DNA from: Pseudoips prasinana
Lineage: Eukaryota > Arthropoda > Insecta > Lepidoptera > Nolidae
Direction: 5' to 3'
Assembly (NCBI GenBank): GCA_951640165.1
Contig: OX621254.1
Span: 29,548,001 to 29,612,000 of the forward strand
DNA: 64,000 nucleotides
Shown: positions 31,971 to 42,542 of the stretch, in pieces
How positions within the stretch are numbered: position 1 is the first letter of the stretch
Layout of the letters: every line of letters starts with the position of its first letter
Notes under the pieces: generated by a model
What the model was told of the DNA's origin: nothing
The model's input: the letters and a program-made list of their open reading frames with translations, nothing else
Database searches by the model: none
Program-made: the position numbers and the translations under genes

Positions 31971-32857
31971 TTTATTATAGATGACTGTGCGTTTATGTGC
32001 GAATATCGAGATTAAAGCAGACACTTTTTTGTTTTAAATTTGACTAAGTTACTGACAACTTGTGAGCTTGACAAGTAGAAGTGTATGCTAATACCCAAGT
32101 GCTGGATAAATTTCATTATTTCATCAAACTAAAAAACAGGTTGCTAAAATAAATGTTTATAGTTATCTTATTTTTACTTAACATTTTTATAAATTTATTA
32201 ACAAACCAAAAAAGTGTACACAATTTTGATTTGGTCAGTGAATAAATGGCTTTTTGAAATCGAAATTAGAAGTTCCTGACGGGCTCCCCCGACCGAACAA
32301 TTGTTTTAGTTTGAAAATGTAACTCTTCCACTTTGCTGTGGAGGAAATAGAATTTACTACTTTGTTTTCCAAAGTCTTCGTCTAAATGGAAATTGCTGCT
32401 GGGAAAACCCAGTAATTACCGAAGAATTACTAATTTTTACTATTAACCGTAGCCGCCTTCGTCAGTTTAGTCATATTCCTTCCCTCAATTCTCTGCAATA
32501 TTTTATTTGCTTATCCCCTCTCTTTCCTAATTTTGAAATCATTGGAAAATCTTGGGCTAAAATTGCACTGTTCTGAGTGGGATTGTGGAATGCGCTGCCA
32601 ATAATAATGCGATGCTTGAGTACCGCCACACGTCACATTAATTGTTGCACTATATTTAAATATGTATATATTGCTGTATTTTCTATGACTGGCCTGTTGG
32701 TGACTAAGTTAACTTTGGGGTTCAAACCTCAACTGTGATTACTGAGACCTGTATATAAACGCAGTTTTATTTAACATTTTGAATCTCTTGTTTTTAAATG
32801 AATTCAGTAAAAACAAGTGTAAATGTAAAGTGATTATTCAGTATATAGTAAGATATA
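31971..32857. other. Upstream of the ORP gene: nothing recognised
   Basis: AT-rich. A weak SINE-C-like word (ACTGGCCTGTTGGTGAC) occurs near 32690. Confidence 0.4.
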
Positions 32858-33026
32858 TCTACTATATAAAAATAAGTCGGGTTTTCCTTCCTGACGCTAT
32901 AACTCCAGAACGCACGAACCGATTTCCACGGTTTTGGAATCGTTGGAAAGGTCTCGGGCTCCGTAAGGTTTATAGCAAAGAAAATTTATAAAATATAACG
33001 CGGGTAACACCGCGGGGCACAGCTAG
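32858..33026 (+). mobile_element. Non-autonomous Helitron, tandem unit 1
   Basis: TCTACTATATAAAAATAAGT ... CGGGTAACACCGCGGGGCAC AGCTAG, with a preceding A. It is directly followed by a second unit. Confidence 0.8.
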
Positions 33027-33196
33027 TCTTCTACTATATAAAAATAAGTCGGGTTTTCCTTCCTGACGCTATAACTCCAGAACGCACGAACCGATTTCCA
33101 CGGTTTTGCATTCGTTGGAAAGGTATCGGGCTCCGTGAGGTTTATAGCAAAAAAAATATAAAATTTAACGCGGGTAACACCGCGGGGCACAGCTAG
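33027..33196 (+). mobile_element. Non-autonomous Helitron, tandem unit 2
   Basis: TCTTCTACTATATAAAAAT through the same hairpin to CTAG at 33193-33196, then T. Nearly identical to unit 1. Confidence 0.8.
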
Positions 33197-33239
33197 TATT
33201 ATTATATATAATCAGTCAGCATTGTAATAACTTAATCAG

Positions 33240-33440
33240 GACTGGCCTGTTCAGTCACCCTGACTGCTAAGGCAGAGGATGTGGGTTCGATCTCCAACCA
33301 GGACAAATCTTTATGTAACGATCACGATTGTTAATTAGTTCTGTGTTTGGGTGTAATTTATTTATAACGTGTATGTATTTAGAAATGCATAAGCATGTTT
33401 ATCATACTGTTGTCTGGTTGCCATAGTACAGGCTCTGTCT
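33240..33440 (+). mobile_element. SINE family C
   Basis: ACTGGCCTGTTCAGTCACCC, GTGGGTTCGATCTCCAACCA, GGACAAATCTTTATGTAACG and GTTTGGGTGTAATTT. Confidence 0.7.
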
Positions 33441-34494
33441 AGTTTTTTATTTATTTTTTTATTTATTAACATCAGGTTTACCCACAGCTTGTGCATACAA
33501 TATATATCTTATGATTATTTTTTTTACAAATTAGACTTACACACTAGCCAATTACGGGTTAACCAACATTCTCCAAATCTAGACGAATAATCGGCACTTG
33601 AGATTATTTAGGCTATAGAACAATGAAATACCTACGACCAGTTAACAGTAGTTTTGAGTGACTTCTGGACTTGAAACCATTTTAGTTTGGGATCATGTAC
33701 ATTGATCATGGCAGTGTGTTAGTTGTGCGTAGATATATTTTATTTCTTCTATTACATTAATAATAGTTAGAGGCACTTGGAATTATTACAAATAGGTAGG
33801 TTCTATTTTTAAAGTATAAGTTATAATTACAGACAACTTAAAGACTCACTACTCCATTCAATTCGTCGTTTTGTGGAAGAGATCACGAGAAAGAAAGACG
33901 AAAGAAGGAGAAAGACTATTCAATGTATTATGTATAAACTTGTTGTGATGTTTTTATTGGTGTACAATAAACAGTTTATCAATATACTACCTATTGTCTT
34001 TCGGCTATCTCAAAATATTGATAAGTGAAGCAAAAACTATGTACCCCTTTTTACGAAAGACCGAGGGGTACTTATGGAAATTTTAACAGTTAAAGTTCAT
34101 ATGGAGAAGAAGTGCAGAAAGCTAATATTTGTAGATATATTATATTAGCATAGGCTTTCGAAATCAATTATTTTAATAAAAAAATATATATTTTTTTTTT
34201 CTTATATAATGGCTTTTGTGGATAAACGACCAAATATTAAACACATTACCATGTTTTTGACATGCTGACAAACTGAGTGTCAAAACTGAGAACATATTAT
34301 TATTTGTCTGTAATGTCTATAGTCTTTGACAATAGAAACTTTATGGTCGAATTTCGAATAAGTGCGATCTCAATTCTCAAAAGAAGTGTCTGTTGAGATA
34401 AAACTCTGTTGTCGAAAGTGGTTCATCAATCAGCTAAGTTTGTTTAAGTTTTGTTTTATTAAGAAGACAACGCCTTCAGTAGGGAATTAACTCC
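33441..34494. other. Nothing recognised
   Basis: AT-rich stretch without supported genes or clear repeats. Confidence 0.35.
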
Positions 34495-34745
34495 GTATCA
34501 CGGAGGACTTACTTATCGTATGGGCAGTAGTTACCCAAGTATCAGAGATGTTCAAATCGCCCAGTAGGCCTCTGACATGGCTTAACGATTGTTTTCTGAC
34601 TACAAATACAGACCAACAGCTTAACGTGCATTCCGAATCACAACGCTCAGAAATTAAACCACTTTGGTGGTCACCCATCTATGGTCTGATCGCGGGCCTA
34701 GTTGCTTAACCTCGCCGATCAATTACAGATCGGTGATAGCTTAAA
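34495..34745 (+). repeat. Dispersed repeat Q
   Basis: TATGGGCAGTAGTTACCCAA, GCCTCTGACATGGCTTAACG, CAACGCTCAGAAATTAAACC and GCCGATCAATTACAGATCGG; same order as at 59820. Confidence 0.6.
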
Positions 34746-35039
34746 GCTATGAGGGACTTACAAACATGCAATTTCTTTTCTGTCTTGTAGGCGAAATTCG
34801 TTCACGATCAAAATACATTTCGTTTTTTTTTAATACTACATCAACTTAATAGCGTGGAATATCTACAATTAACATTGCTTGCACGGTAAAGTTACAATTG
34901 CAAAGCTATTTTTATAGAAATTGCCTTGAAGTTACATGATAAGGATGCTAATTTACTTGGATCTAGTCTATCATTACAGTGCATAAGATAAATGCTCTAT
35001 AGAATCCAACACATCGAGGTTTGCGTAACCCAGATATTA

Positions 35040-35775
35040 TGGATACCAAGAGCTTGTATGCTGTCCTTTATAAAGTACTCTAGTAACAAAAGGGTTAAGC
35101 TAAGCGGATATAGTGTATGATACCCTATCTTCCTATTAAGCTCACATTACGACCTGTGCTCTAGCTTGCCTGCTGTCCCTTAAAAAGTACTCTCGTAACG
35201 AACTTGTTGAGCAGAGTTTCTATGAGACCCTATCTACATATCGAGCTCACATCGCTCTGTTATATATTGTCTGCTGTCATTTAATAATTTCCAACTATAA
35301 AATTGGTTAAGCTAAGTGTCTTTAGTGGTATGATAGACCCTACATATTGAGCTCACATCACGAGCTCTGCTGAGATTTATCTGCTGTCCTTTAAAAAGTA
35401 CTCTACTAACAAACGGGTTAAGCAAAGTTTCTATACCGAATGATATCCTACCCTCATATTGAGCTCAAATCACGAGCTCTGCTGTAGATTATCTGCTGTC
35501 CTTTAAAAAGTACTCTACTAAAAAACGGGTTAAGCAAAGTTTCTATACTGAATTATATCCTAACCTCATAATGAGCTCACATCACGAGCTCTGCACTAGA
35601 TAATCTGCTGACCTTTAAAAATTACTCTACCAACAAATGGGTTGAGCAAAGTTTCTATACTGAATTACATCCTACTCTCATATTGAGCTCACTTTACGAG
35701 CTCTGCTGTAGATTATCTGCTGTCCTTTATAAAGTACTCTACTAACAAACGGGTAAAGCTAAGTGTCTATAGTGG
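35040..35775. repeat. Satellite-like tandem array, about 112-bp unit, seven units
   Basis: The word CTGCTGTCCTTTAAAAAGTA recurs with its CTGTCC at 35061, 35173, 35274, 35384, 35496, 35608 (as CTGACC) and 35720, giving spacings of 112, 101, 110, 112, 112 and 112. Each unit also has ACGGGTTAAGCAAAGTTTC and TTGAGCTCACATCACGAGCT. The right units are most alike. Confidence 0.88.
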
Positions 35776-36158
35776 AATGATACTCTGAAGTCACGAACTC
35801 AAGTGAATGGATTAAAAAGAAACTAGCATTAGAAATAACTGAATCCAGGCGCTCTAAGCCAAGTACCCTCACCCGTTCTATAATGGCGAGGTTTGTCCAG
35901 GCGTCTACATGCTTCAGATGACATGCTATCCTGTCGGTCACGGCTGCAATCATAAGACAACAGTCGTTAAACCATGTCAGAAGCACACTAGGAGCGATTT
36001 AAATGGACATATACAAGTGACCCCAATCGGACGAGCGGCCTACGTATTTTCTTCTATAGCGACAGTTGCACAAGACGTCCCTAAAAATCGACCCTCAAGG
36101 TTCGAACTCCAAAGAGGAGAAAGTTATTAAAAAACCAAAAGTTATTTATATAAATAAC

Positions 36159-36478
36159 TAGCTGTGCCCCGCGGTGTTACCCGCGTTAAACTTTAAAAAT
36201 TATCACAGCTCCTCCCCCGTATGTGATAGCGTGATAATATGTAGCCTATATGTTGACCCAACCTATTCGTAATATTCATGCAAAATTTGAAGTAAATGCA
36301 TGCAGTACTTTTTAAGTTTAGCCCGGACATACATACAGACAAACAGACACACAGACAAAAATTCTAAAAACTATATTTTTAGCTTCGATGTCGATTGTAG
36401 ATCACGCCCCAAGTATCCTTTTTAAAAAATATTCAATGTACAGTTTTGACTTTCCTACGATTTTATTATATGTATAGA
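36159..36478 (-). mobile_element. Non-autonomous Helitron (Lep1-like)
   Basis: CTAGCTGTGCCCCGCGGTGT ... TTATTATATGTATAGA on the plus strand, A before and T after; about 320 bp. Confidence 0.8.
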
Positions 36479-36480
36479 TA

Positions 36481-36510
36481 ATAATTCGTTATAATATTAT
36501 AACGAATTAT
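36481..36510. repeat. Perfect 30-bp palindrome
   Basis: The 15 bases ATAATTCGTTATAAT are followed at once by their exact reverse complement, two bases from the Helitron end. Confidence 0.85.
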
Positions 36511-36599
36511 TTAGTGTATGGTTGTTTCTATTGTAATATTGGGAAGAGACTGGACCTCACGACACAGGTTGATCCTAGTGTGAGGGCCAGAGAAAGATA

Positions 36600-36890
36600 T
36601 TGTTTATATATATACATACATAGACTCACGCCTGTTACCCAGAGGGGTAGGCAGAGACAACGGATTTCCATTTGTCACGATCTTTGCATACTTCTTTTGC
36701 CTCAATTACTGTCATTATATTCTTCATACATGCTCGCCGGTTTAGGGTACTTCTGACCTGCCCTTTCTTGAGAACATCTCCAATTTGGTCAGAGAATGTT
36801 CGACGTGGTTTTCCCCTTCCGGTTGTCCCATTCACACAGGCCAGGTATATTTCTTTTGTCAATCTTCTTTCATTCATCCTTTCTATATAT
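36600..36890 (-). pseudogene. LINE C-terminal fragment
   Basis: Minus frame 36877-36635: [50 protein letters not shown] and [15 protein letters not shown]. This is a familiar RTE/CR1-like LINE tail in Lepidoptera. Its 3' UTR carries CCTGTTACCCAGAGGGGTAG inverted. 5' truncated. Confidence 0.65.
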
Positions 36891-36902
36891 ATTATAGTTG
36901 TA

Positions 36903-37275
36903 TATTGGATCCGGTGGTAGCATTAAAGCGCGACCGTCGTTATTAACACAAGGTCCGTCATAATAATATCACCTTAATATAGACAGAACCATTGCCAATA
37001 TGTATTACAAATATTAGACTTAAACTAGATAATTAGACTTAAACTAGATAATTAAACTTAAACATAATCTCTTGACAATAACTTGATTCGAGCTAGCTAA
37101 ATATCATTGCTGTTATAAAATAAATTTTATTAATGTTTTAATACTATCAATACATGTGTACCTAATATCTATGTTACTAGAAATAATAATGTATACAACT
37201 ATAATACTACAAACATGTTCTGACTATTTACAAGCGCTTTTTTGAAGTCTACGTGAATAAAAACCTTTTTTATTA
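36903..37275 (+). repeat. Retroposon family GR
   Basis: GGATCCGGTGGTAGCATTAA, TTATTAACACAAGGTCCGTC, ACAAGCGCTTTTTTGAAGTC and GTGAATAAAAACC. Contains a small tandem of TTAGACTTAAACTAGATAA near 37014-37055. Confidence 0.7.
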
Positions 37276-37389
37276 TTTATTTATTATTATTATTTATATG
37301 TCAAATATTGTCTGAAATCATGTACTATGTGTGTTCAATTGAAATACATTATTCTTATTTGCTAGACGGTTTCAACCCTCGATCGCCTC

Positions 37390-37530
37390 TATTTGACTGG
37401 CTTGGTGGTCAAGTGGTCAGTAACACTGACAGCTAAACCAGAGGTTGTTGGTTTGATCCCCACCCAGGACAAATATTTGTGTGATGGTCACGATTAATTG
37501 TTCTATGTCTGGGTGTAATTTTATTATATA
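37390..37530 (+). mobile_element. SINE family C
   Basis: GACTGGCTTGGTGGTCAAGT, GGTTTGATCCCCACCCAGGA, CAAATATTTGTGTGATGGTC and TGTCTGGGTGTAATTT. Confidence 0.75.
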
Positions 37531-37536
37531 TAACTA

Positions 37537-37676
37537 TCACACTAATATTATAAAGGCGAAAGTTTGTGAGTGTGATTACTTCTTCAGGTCAAAACGGTTG
37601 GAGCGATTTTAACAAAATATGGTATGGAGCTGACACTCTGGATTGAAAAATTGCGGGTATTGCGGAGCACAGTTAG
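37537..37676 (+). mobile_element. Short Helitron with altered terminus TTAG
   Basis: TCACACTAATATTATAAAGG ... GCGGAGCACAGTTAG between A and T. The expected CTAG has become TTAG. Related to 60980-61155. Confidence 0.6.
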
Positions 37677-37689
37677 TCTATATAAATAA

Positions 37690-38470
37690 AAAGACAAGTC
37701 CTGACTGACTGACTGACTCATCAACGCCCAGCCCAAACCCTTGGACCTAGAAAGCTGAAATTTTGCACAAATGTTTGCTTTATAATGTAGACAAGGAATA
37801 AGGAAGGATTTTTCGAAATTCAACCCCTAAGGGGGTAAAACAGGGGCGCTAAGTTAGTATGAAATTTTGCCGTTTTTGAAGTTTAAGGCATAAAAATTGG
37901 TATTAGGCCTTCCAGTTAAAAATAAAAAATTACGTATTTCAGGGTTTTTGAAAATTCCACCCCCAAGGGCGAAAAATAGGGGATGTAAGTTTGTATGGAA
38001 AATGTGTCAATTTTTAAGTTAAACGCATGAAAATTGGTATTTGGCATTTTAGTTAAAAATAAAAAATATTAATTTCAGCATTTTTGGAAATTCCAGCCCC
38101 AAGACCGTAAAATAGGGGGTGTAAGTTTGTATGAAAAATGTGTAAATTTTTAAGTTAAACGCATGAAAATTGGTATTAGGCATTTCAGTTAAAAATTAAA
38201 AATATATATTTCTGGATTTTTGGGAATTCCACCCCTTAGGGCGTAAAATAGGGTATGTAAGTTTGTATGAAAATGCGACTTTATTGAAGTTAAACCTATG
38301 AAAATTAGTATTTGGCCTTTCAGTTAAACATAAAAATATGTATTCCAGGATTTTTGGAAATTCCACCCCTAAGGACAACTAAAATAGGGGATGTAAGTTT
38401 GTATGAAAATCTGTTTTTTTTTTAGTAAACGCATGTAATGTATTTGGTCTCTTAGTTAAAAATAAAGCAA
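37690..38470. repeat. Tandem array, 136-bp unit
   Basis: The word AAG(T/A)TTGTATGAAA starts at 37851, 37987, 38123, 38259 and 38395, exactly 136 bp apart. Units carry ACGCATGAAAATTGGTATT and GGAAATTCCACCCC. A leader with four GACT repeats and CATCAACGCCCAGCCCAAAC precedes it. Confidence 0.88.
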
Positions 38471-38935
38471 TCCAGGGAATAATTTGTTGATAAAAAAAAG
38501 GTAATCCAAAACTGATTCAACAAATCGACACCAACAATTTACGCAAACTCAAATTTTAGAGAAATTCTTTTCTTTGCCAAGTTGCTTAAAATGTCGTGGT
38601 CGTTGGTGTCTAAGTAAAGATTTAGGGTTTTATAAGATTTGTTACTTCTTTTTTTTGGTAATTTTTATAACAAACCAAAAAAGCGACATTTTATATTTTA
38701 TATTCGAGTTAGCGTAGTATAAATTGTTCGTGTCGAGATGATCGCACCCAAAAAATATCATCTTAATTTTACTGATCTACAAGTTCACAATTTTGTATCT
38801 AGATGGCGGTAATATCGTTTCAGATCATGGAACTTATTTGGTATATCGGTTAAAATAAATAAATGCTTGAAATAAAAGGTAGTCCAAAACTGAATTTTTT
38901 TTATTTTTTTATTTAATATTAAGGAAGACCAACAG
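38471..38935. repeat. Low-complexity flank, repeat shared with 40818-40935
   Basis: ATCTTAATTTTAC and TACAAGTT(C/T)A at 38760-38795 recur in order at 40858-40890, on the other side of the LINE. Otherwise unrecognised. Confidence 0.4.
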
Positions 38936-39389
38936 CACATTAAAACAGTTATAAAAAGCTAAATAATAATTGAAGGCCAATTACCGGTCTCCACGAATAG
39001 ACAGTGGTATATTTTATACATATAATAATAATAATAATGATTTATTGTGTGAACTTACAACAATGGATTACATTACACAATGGATAACGATGATAGCCGC
39101 AAAAGTAAAAACTGTAGCGCAGCTATCAACGCCCGCCTCCAGAGACATTGATACATAGTTCTTTATTTAAAATAATAATAATAATAATAATTTGCATGCG
39201 AATTTAGAATATAATTTATAGATTGACAATTTAAAGAGCTACAATCGATTTTAATAATAATAATACTTATAGACTAAACACAAAATGTTAGTATCATGGA
39301 AATGTGTGTGTGTATGTGTTTATGTATGTGTGTGTGTATGTGTGTGTGGTAGAGCGCTCGCGCGTGTGTGTGTACGTGTCCTGTTTATT
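38936..39389 (-). repeat. 3' UTR of the 39.4-kb LINE with microsatellites
   Basis: Contains AATAATAATAATAATG at about 39025-39040, AAT repeats at 39168-39190 and a long TG-rich run with TGTGTATGTGTTTATGTATG at about 39303-39380. The LINE tail probably ends at one of the AAT tracts. Confidence 0.5.
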
Positions 39390-40815
39390 TTATTTCATAA
39401 CAAAATCTTCGGTGGCACTATAATCCAGTGTTTGTAGCCATTTTCGGATTTTTATTTTGAGTTCATTCTTTGTTAGTGGGTAAATATTTATGATTTTATT
39501 AATTTTATTATAGAGTTTGGCACTAATGAAACTAAAATGTTTACTCACCATTGTAGTCTTACGAGGCTCTAATTTACAAACTCGATCCGACCTTCTCTTT
39601 CTGGTACAATAGCTTGGATCATATGTCAGTAGGCTGTGTTTACGTAATATTGTTTGAAAAATAAATAACTGCCTCACTGTAAGGACCCTGCACAGTGAAT
39701 AGATACTAACAGTAGGAAATCTAATTGGTTTCCTCGCAAGAACCTTTAAAACAGCTCTCTGTGCCCTTTCCATCCGAAGCATTGTTGTCTTAGGTGCTCC
39801 TCCCCAAACCGTTACACAATAACCAATTATAGATTGTGCTAACGCATAGTATATATTAATCATACATTTAAAGTCAACAACAGATCTTAGTTTTTTGAAA
39901 ATGTAGATAAGTTTTCTTACTCGTGCTGATATTGAATTTATCTGCGTCTTCCAACTCATAAGATTATCAATTACAACACCGAGATATTTGATACTATTTG
40001 AACGTTCGAGCAGGGTACAGTCACAGGAGGTGTTGTCATCTGAGATTGGACAGTTGTGAGCTCTGATTTGGAAGGATGATAGAGGCTGACCACGGGTGTT
40101 CGGGGAAAATGGGACGTACTTGCTCTTGCTGATATTAAGGGTTAGCAGGTTTTCGGATAACCATTTCATGACTTCAGCCAGTGCTCTTACTGCATACATT
40201 TGGGTCTCTGGCCAGCTGCGACCGTGGATAATAAGAGCTGTGTCATCAGCGAAGGAAACAATTTTTGTATTAGTCAAATTTAGATTACACAGCTCATTCA
40301 CGTAAATAAGGAAGAGTGTAGGTCCTAAAACACTGCCCTGAGGGATACCAAAAGTTATAGGCTCATTAGTACTTAAAAGATTTCCCACCTTTACAACTTG
40401 ACTCCGGTTTGCAAGATAGCTTCGGAACATGTCAAGCGCAGTTCCACGTATTCCGTAGTTTTCTAGCTTGGAAATTAGATTGGGGACAGAGACAGTGTCA
40501 AAAGCTTTAGATAAGTCTAGAAAAATACCTACTGTTTTATTATTCTGATTAATGTTTTGAGATATTGTGTCGGTGAGGGTTAGAATAGCATCTTCAGTAG
40601 ATATTCCTCTTCTGAACCCAAACTGGGTAGCGGCTAAAATGCTGTTTGTGGACAGATAGTTAAGAAGTCTAGAATTAATAACCTTTTCAAAAAATTTTGA
40701 TAGAGTAGTTAGTACTGAAATAGGTCGGTAGTTTGCTACACTGTCTCTGTCCCCACTTTTATAGATTGGGTGCACTATGGCGGTTTTAAAACATTCCGGG
40801 AAAATACCTAATTAA
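39390..40815 (-). mobile_element. 5'-truncated LINE with open reverse-transcriptase frame
   Basis: The frame is open from a TAA at about 40815 to the stop at 39390. It begins GIFPECFKTAIVHPIYKSGD, so nothing before RT motif 0/1 is left. Counting from the GTG at 40775: YRPIS near 17, FLDLSKAFD at 85-93, GIPQGSVLGP near 143 and FADD at 175-178, then the thumb and a C-terminal segment ending near DYSATEDF. All RT catalytic Asp residues are present. The clade is CR1/Jockey-like; endonuclease and ORF1 are missing, so it cannot retrotranspose by itself. The open frame suggests a recent insertion. Confidence 0.88.
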
Positions 40816-41231
40816 TAGATGATCACCTAAATCTCACCCAAAAACTATGCACACATCTTAATTTTACCGCTTTACAAGTTTATATTTTTGTAATAGATTG
40901 CGTAATCATCGTTTTAGATCGTGCTATGGTTTCGTTCCTTATCTAATGGGAGTTACCTTTGTAATTAATGCATCGTTGATTATTATTTTACTTTATTTGA
41001 CTTACTGACTGTACCTACTTTAGGACAATTGATATGTATTCTTTGATTTCTTTGGTTGATGATATCGGGTCGTTTTTTTAAATAACAGTAGCAAAGTAGT
41101 TTTTAGTTTATTTCTTAGTTACGTTATTTATAGGTTAGGTTTTCTTAAATTTATATTGCTTATTTGTTTTTAATGTTAATTTTTTTGGATTAAACTAGAA
41201 GTAAGTAGTTGCATTGGCCATCATTCGAAAT

Positions 41232-41400
41232 TGTCGCGGACGAAGTCGTGGGCACCAGCTAGTAATATTATAAATTCGAAATATTGTAAGTATGGAAGTT
41301 TGATACTCTTTCACGCAAAAACTACCGAATGGATTTTGATGAAACTTTGTAGTAATATAGATCATATATATCCGAATATATAACACATAGTAGTCCGGTC
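41232..41400 (+). mobile_element. Helitron 3' end abutting a Helitron 5' part
   Basis: GCGGACGAAGTCGTGGGCAC CAGCTAG ends at 41262; then TAATATTATAAATTCGAA and TCACGCAAAAACTACCGAAT start a second one that breaks off near 41400. Confidence 0.55.
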
Positions 41401-41840
41401 AATTTAGACATCAAAGGTTACAATAATTCCCATTCGGCTGAATATTGGTAGAATCATTAATTATACAATTATAAAGGAAATGTGAAAAGTCTTCATCGAT
41501 CCGATACGTGCAAAAAATACTCGGGGTCAAACGTTACATAAATGGGTTTTAGCGATTTTCAGCAAAACGGTAAGTTTTATCATAAAATTCGCCAAGACAA
41601 AATTGTAGATTAGATAATTATCTATATTAAATGTCTGTATACTTTTTTCCTAAGAGCCACCGTTTTTTAGATATAACGATTCAAAAAGTTGAAACTGATG
41701 TAATCGTCATAATATGCGCACGTTTCCACGCCACCTTTGAGGTAGTGTATTACCCCTTTTTTTATGTGGTTTCCCCGGTAGGCTTATTCCATTGATTTGT
41801 TGTGGTTCTGTTTAATAATGACTATTGATATTGGCAAGGG
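41401..41840. other. Sequence between two Helitron parts, unrecognised
   Basis: No frame, no TIRs that I can see; it may be an insertion in the Helitron whose 3' part follows. Confidence 0.35.
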
Positions 41841-41948
41841 TTGATTTTGATGTAACTTTGTAGTAATATAGCTTACCTATATATCCGAATAAAACACAAG
41901 CTATAGTTTATAAATTTAACGCGGGTAAAACCGCGGGGCACAGCTAGT
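41841..41948 (+). mobile_element. Helitron 3' part
   Basis: TTTGTAGTAATATAGCTTAC ... CGCGGGTAAAACCGCGGGGC ACAGCTAG then T. Confidence 0.65.
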
Positions 41949-42542
41949 AACTAAAGATGGTATTGGTCTCATTTTAAAATTTCGGGGGGAAATTAAGAAT
42001 ACTTTGGGGTAAACGGCACTTATATAAATAAAAACAAACAAACATATATTTAGTTGAAGTATATGAGCTATCTTAATCAATCTTAATCGTAATTACGTAA
42101 TGTGATATCATTATCTTAGAATTTTATTTGTTTTTATTACATGACTGTATATTACATGATGACAAGGTATGTCATTTCTGATTGCTACAGGCTTATTACA
42201 TTTGCATCAATTATAAGTACGAAGTGTAATTATGTATTGTTTTGTACTTTATTTTATTTTATTTTTTTTATTTAAAAACTTCTTGCACAGAATTGTACAG
42301 AGGCGGACTTAATGCCAAAGGCATTCTCTTCCAGTCAACCTTGGGGTGATGCAGAGAAAACATGGTAGGTGCACTAAAGTATCAAAATATTGCAGATGAA
42401 AAGATATAGAAGGTACATAAATTACACAGATACATATCATATATATATGTAATACATACTATAATATATATATATATATACTAATATATATATATAAATA
42501 AATACATTATATAATAAATAATACAACTGTAATAATATGATA

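Noticed and set aside
35040..35775. CRISPR-like array
   Set aside because: Contiguous 112-bp units without short repeats and unique spacers; a eukaryotic genome.
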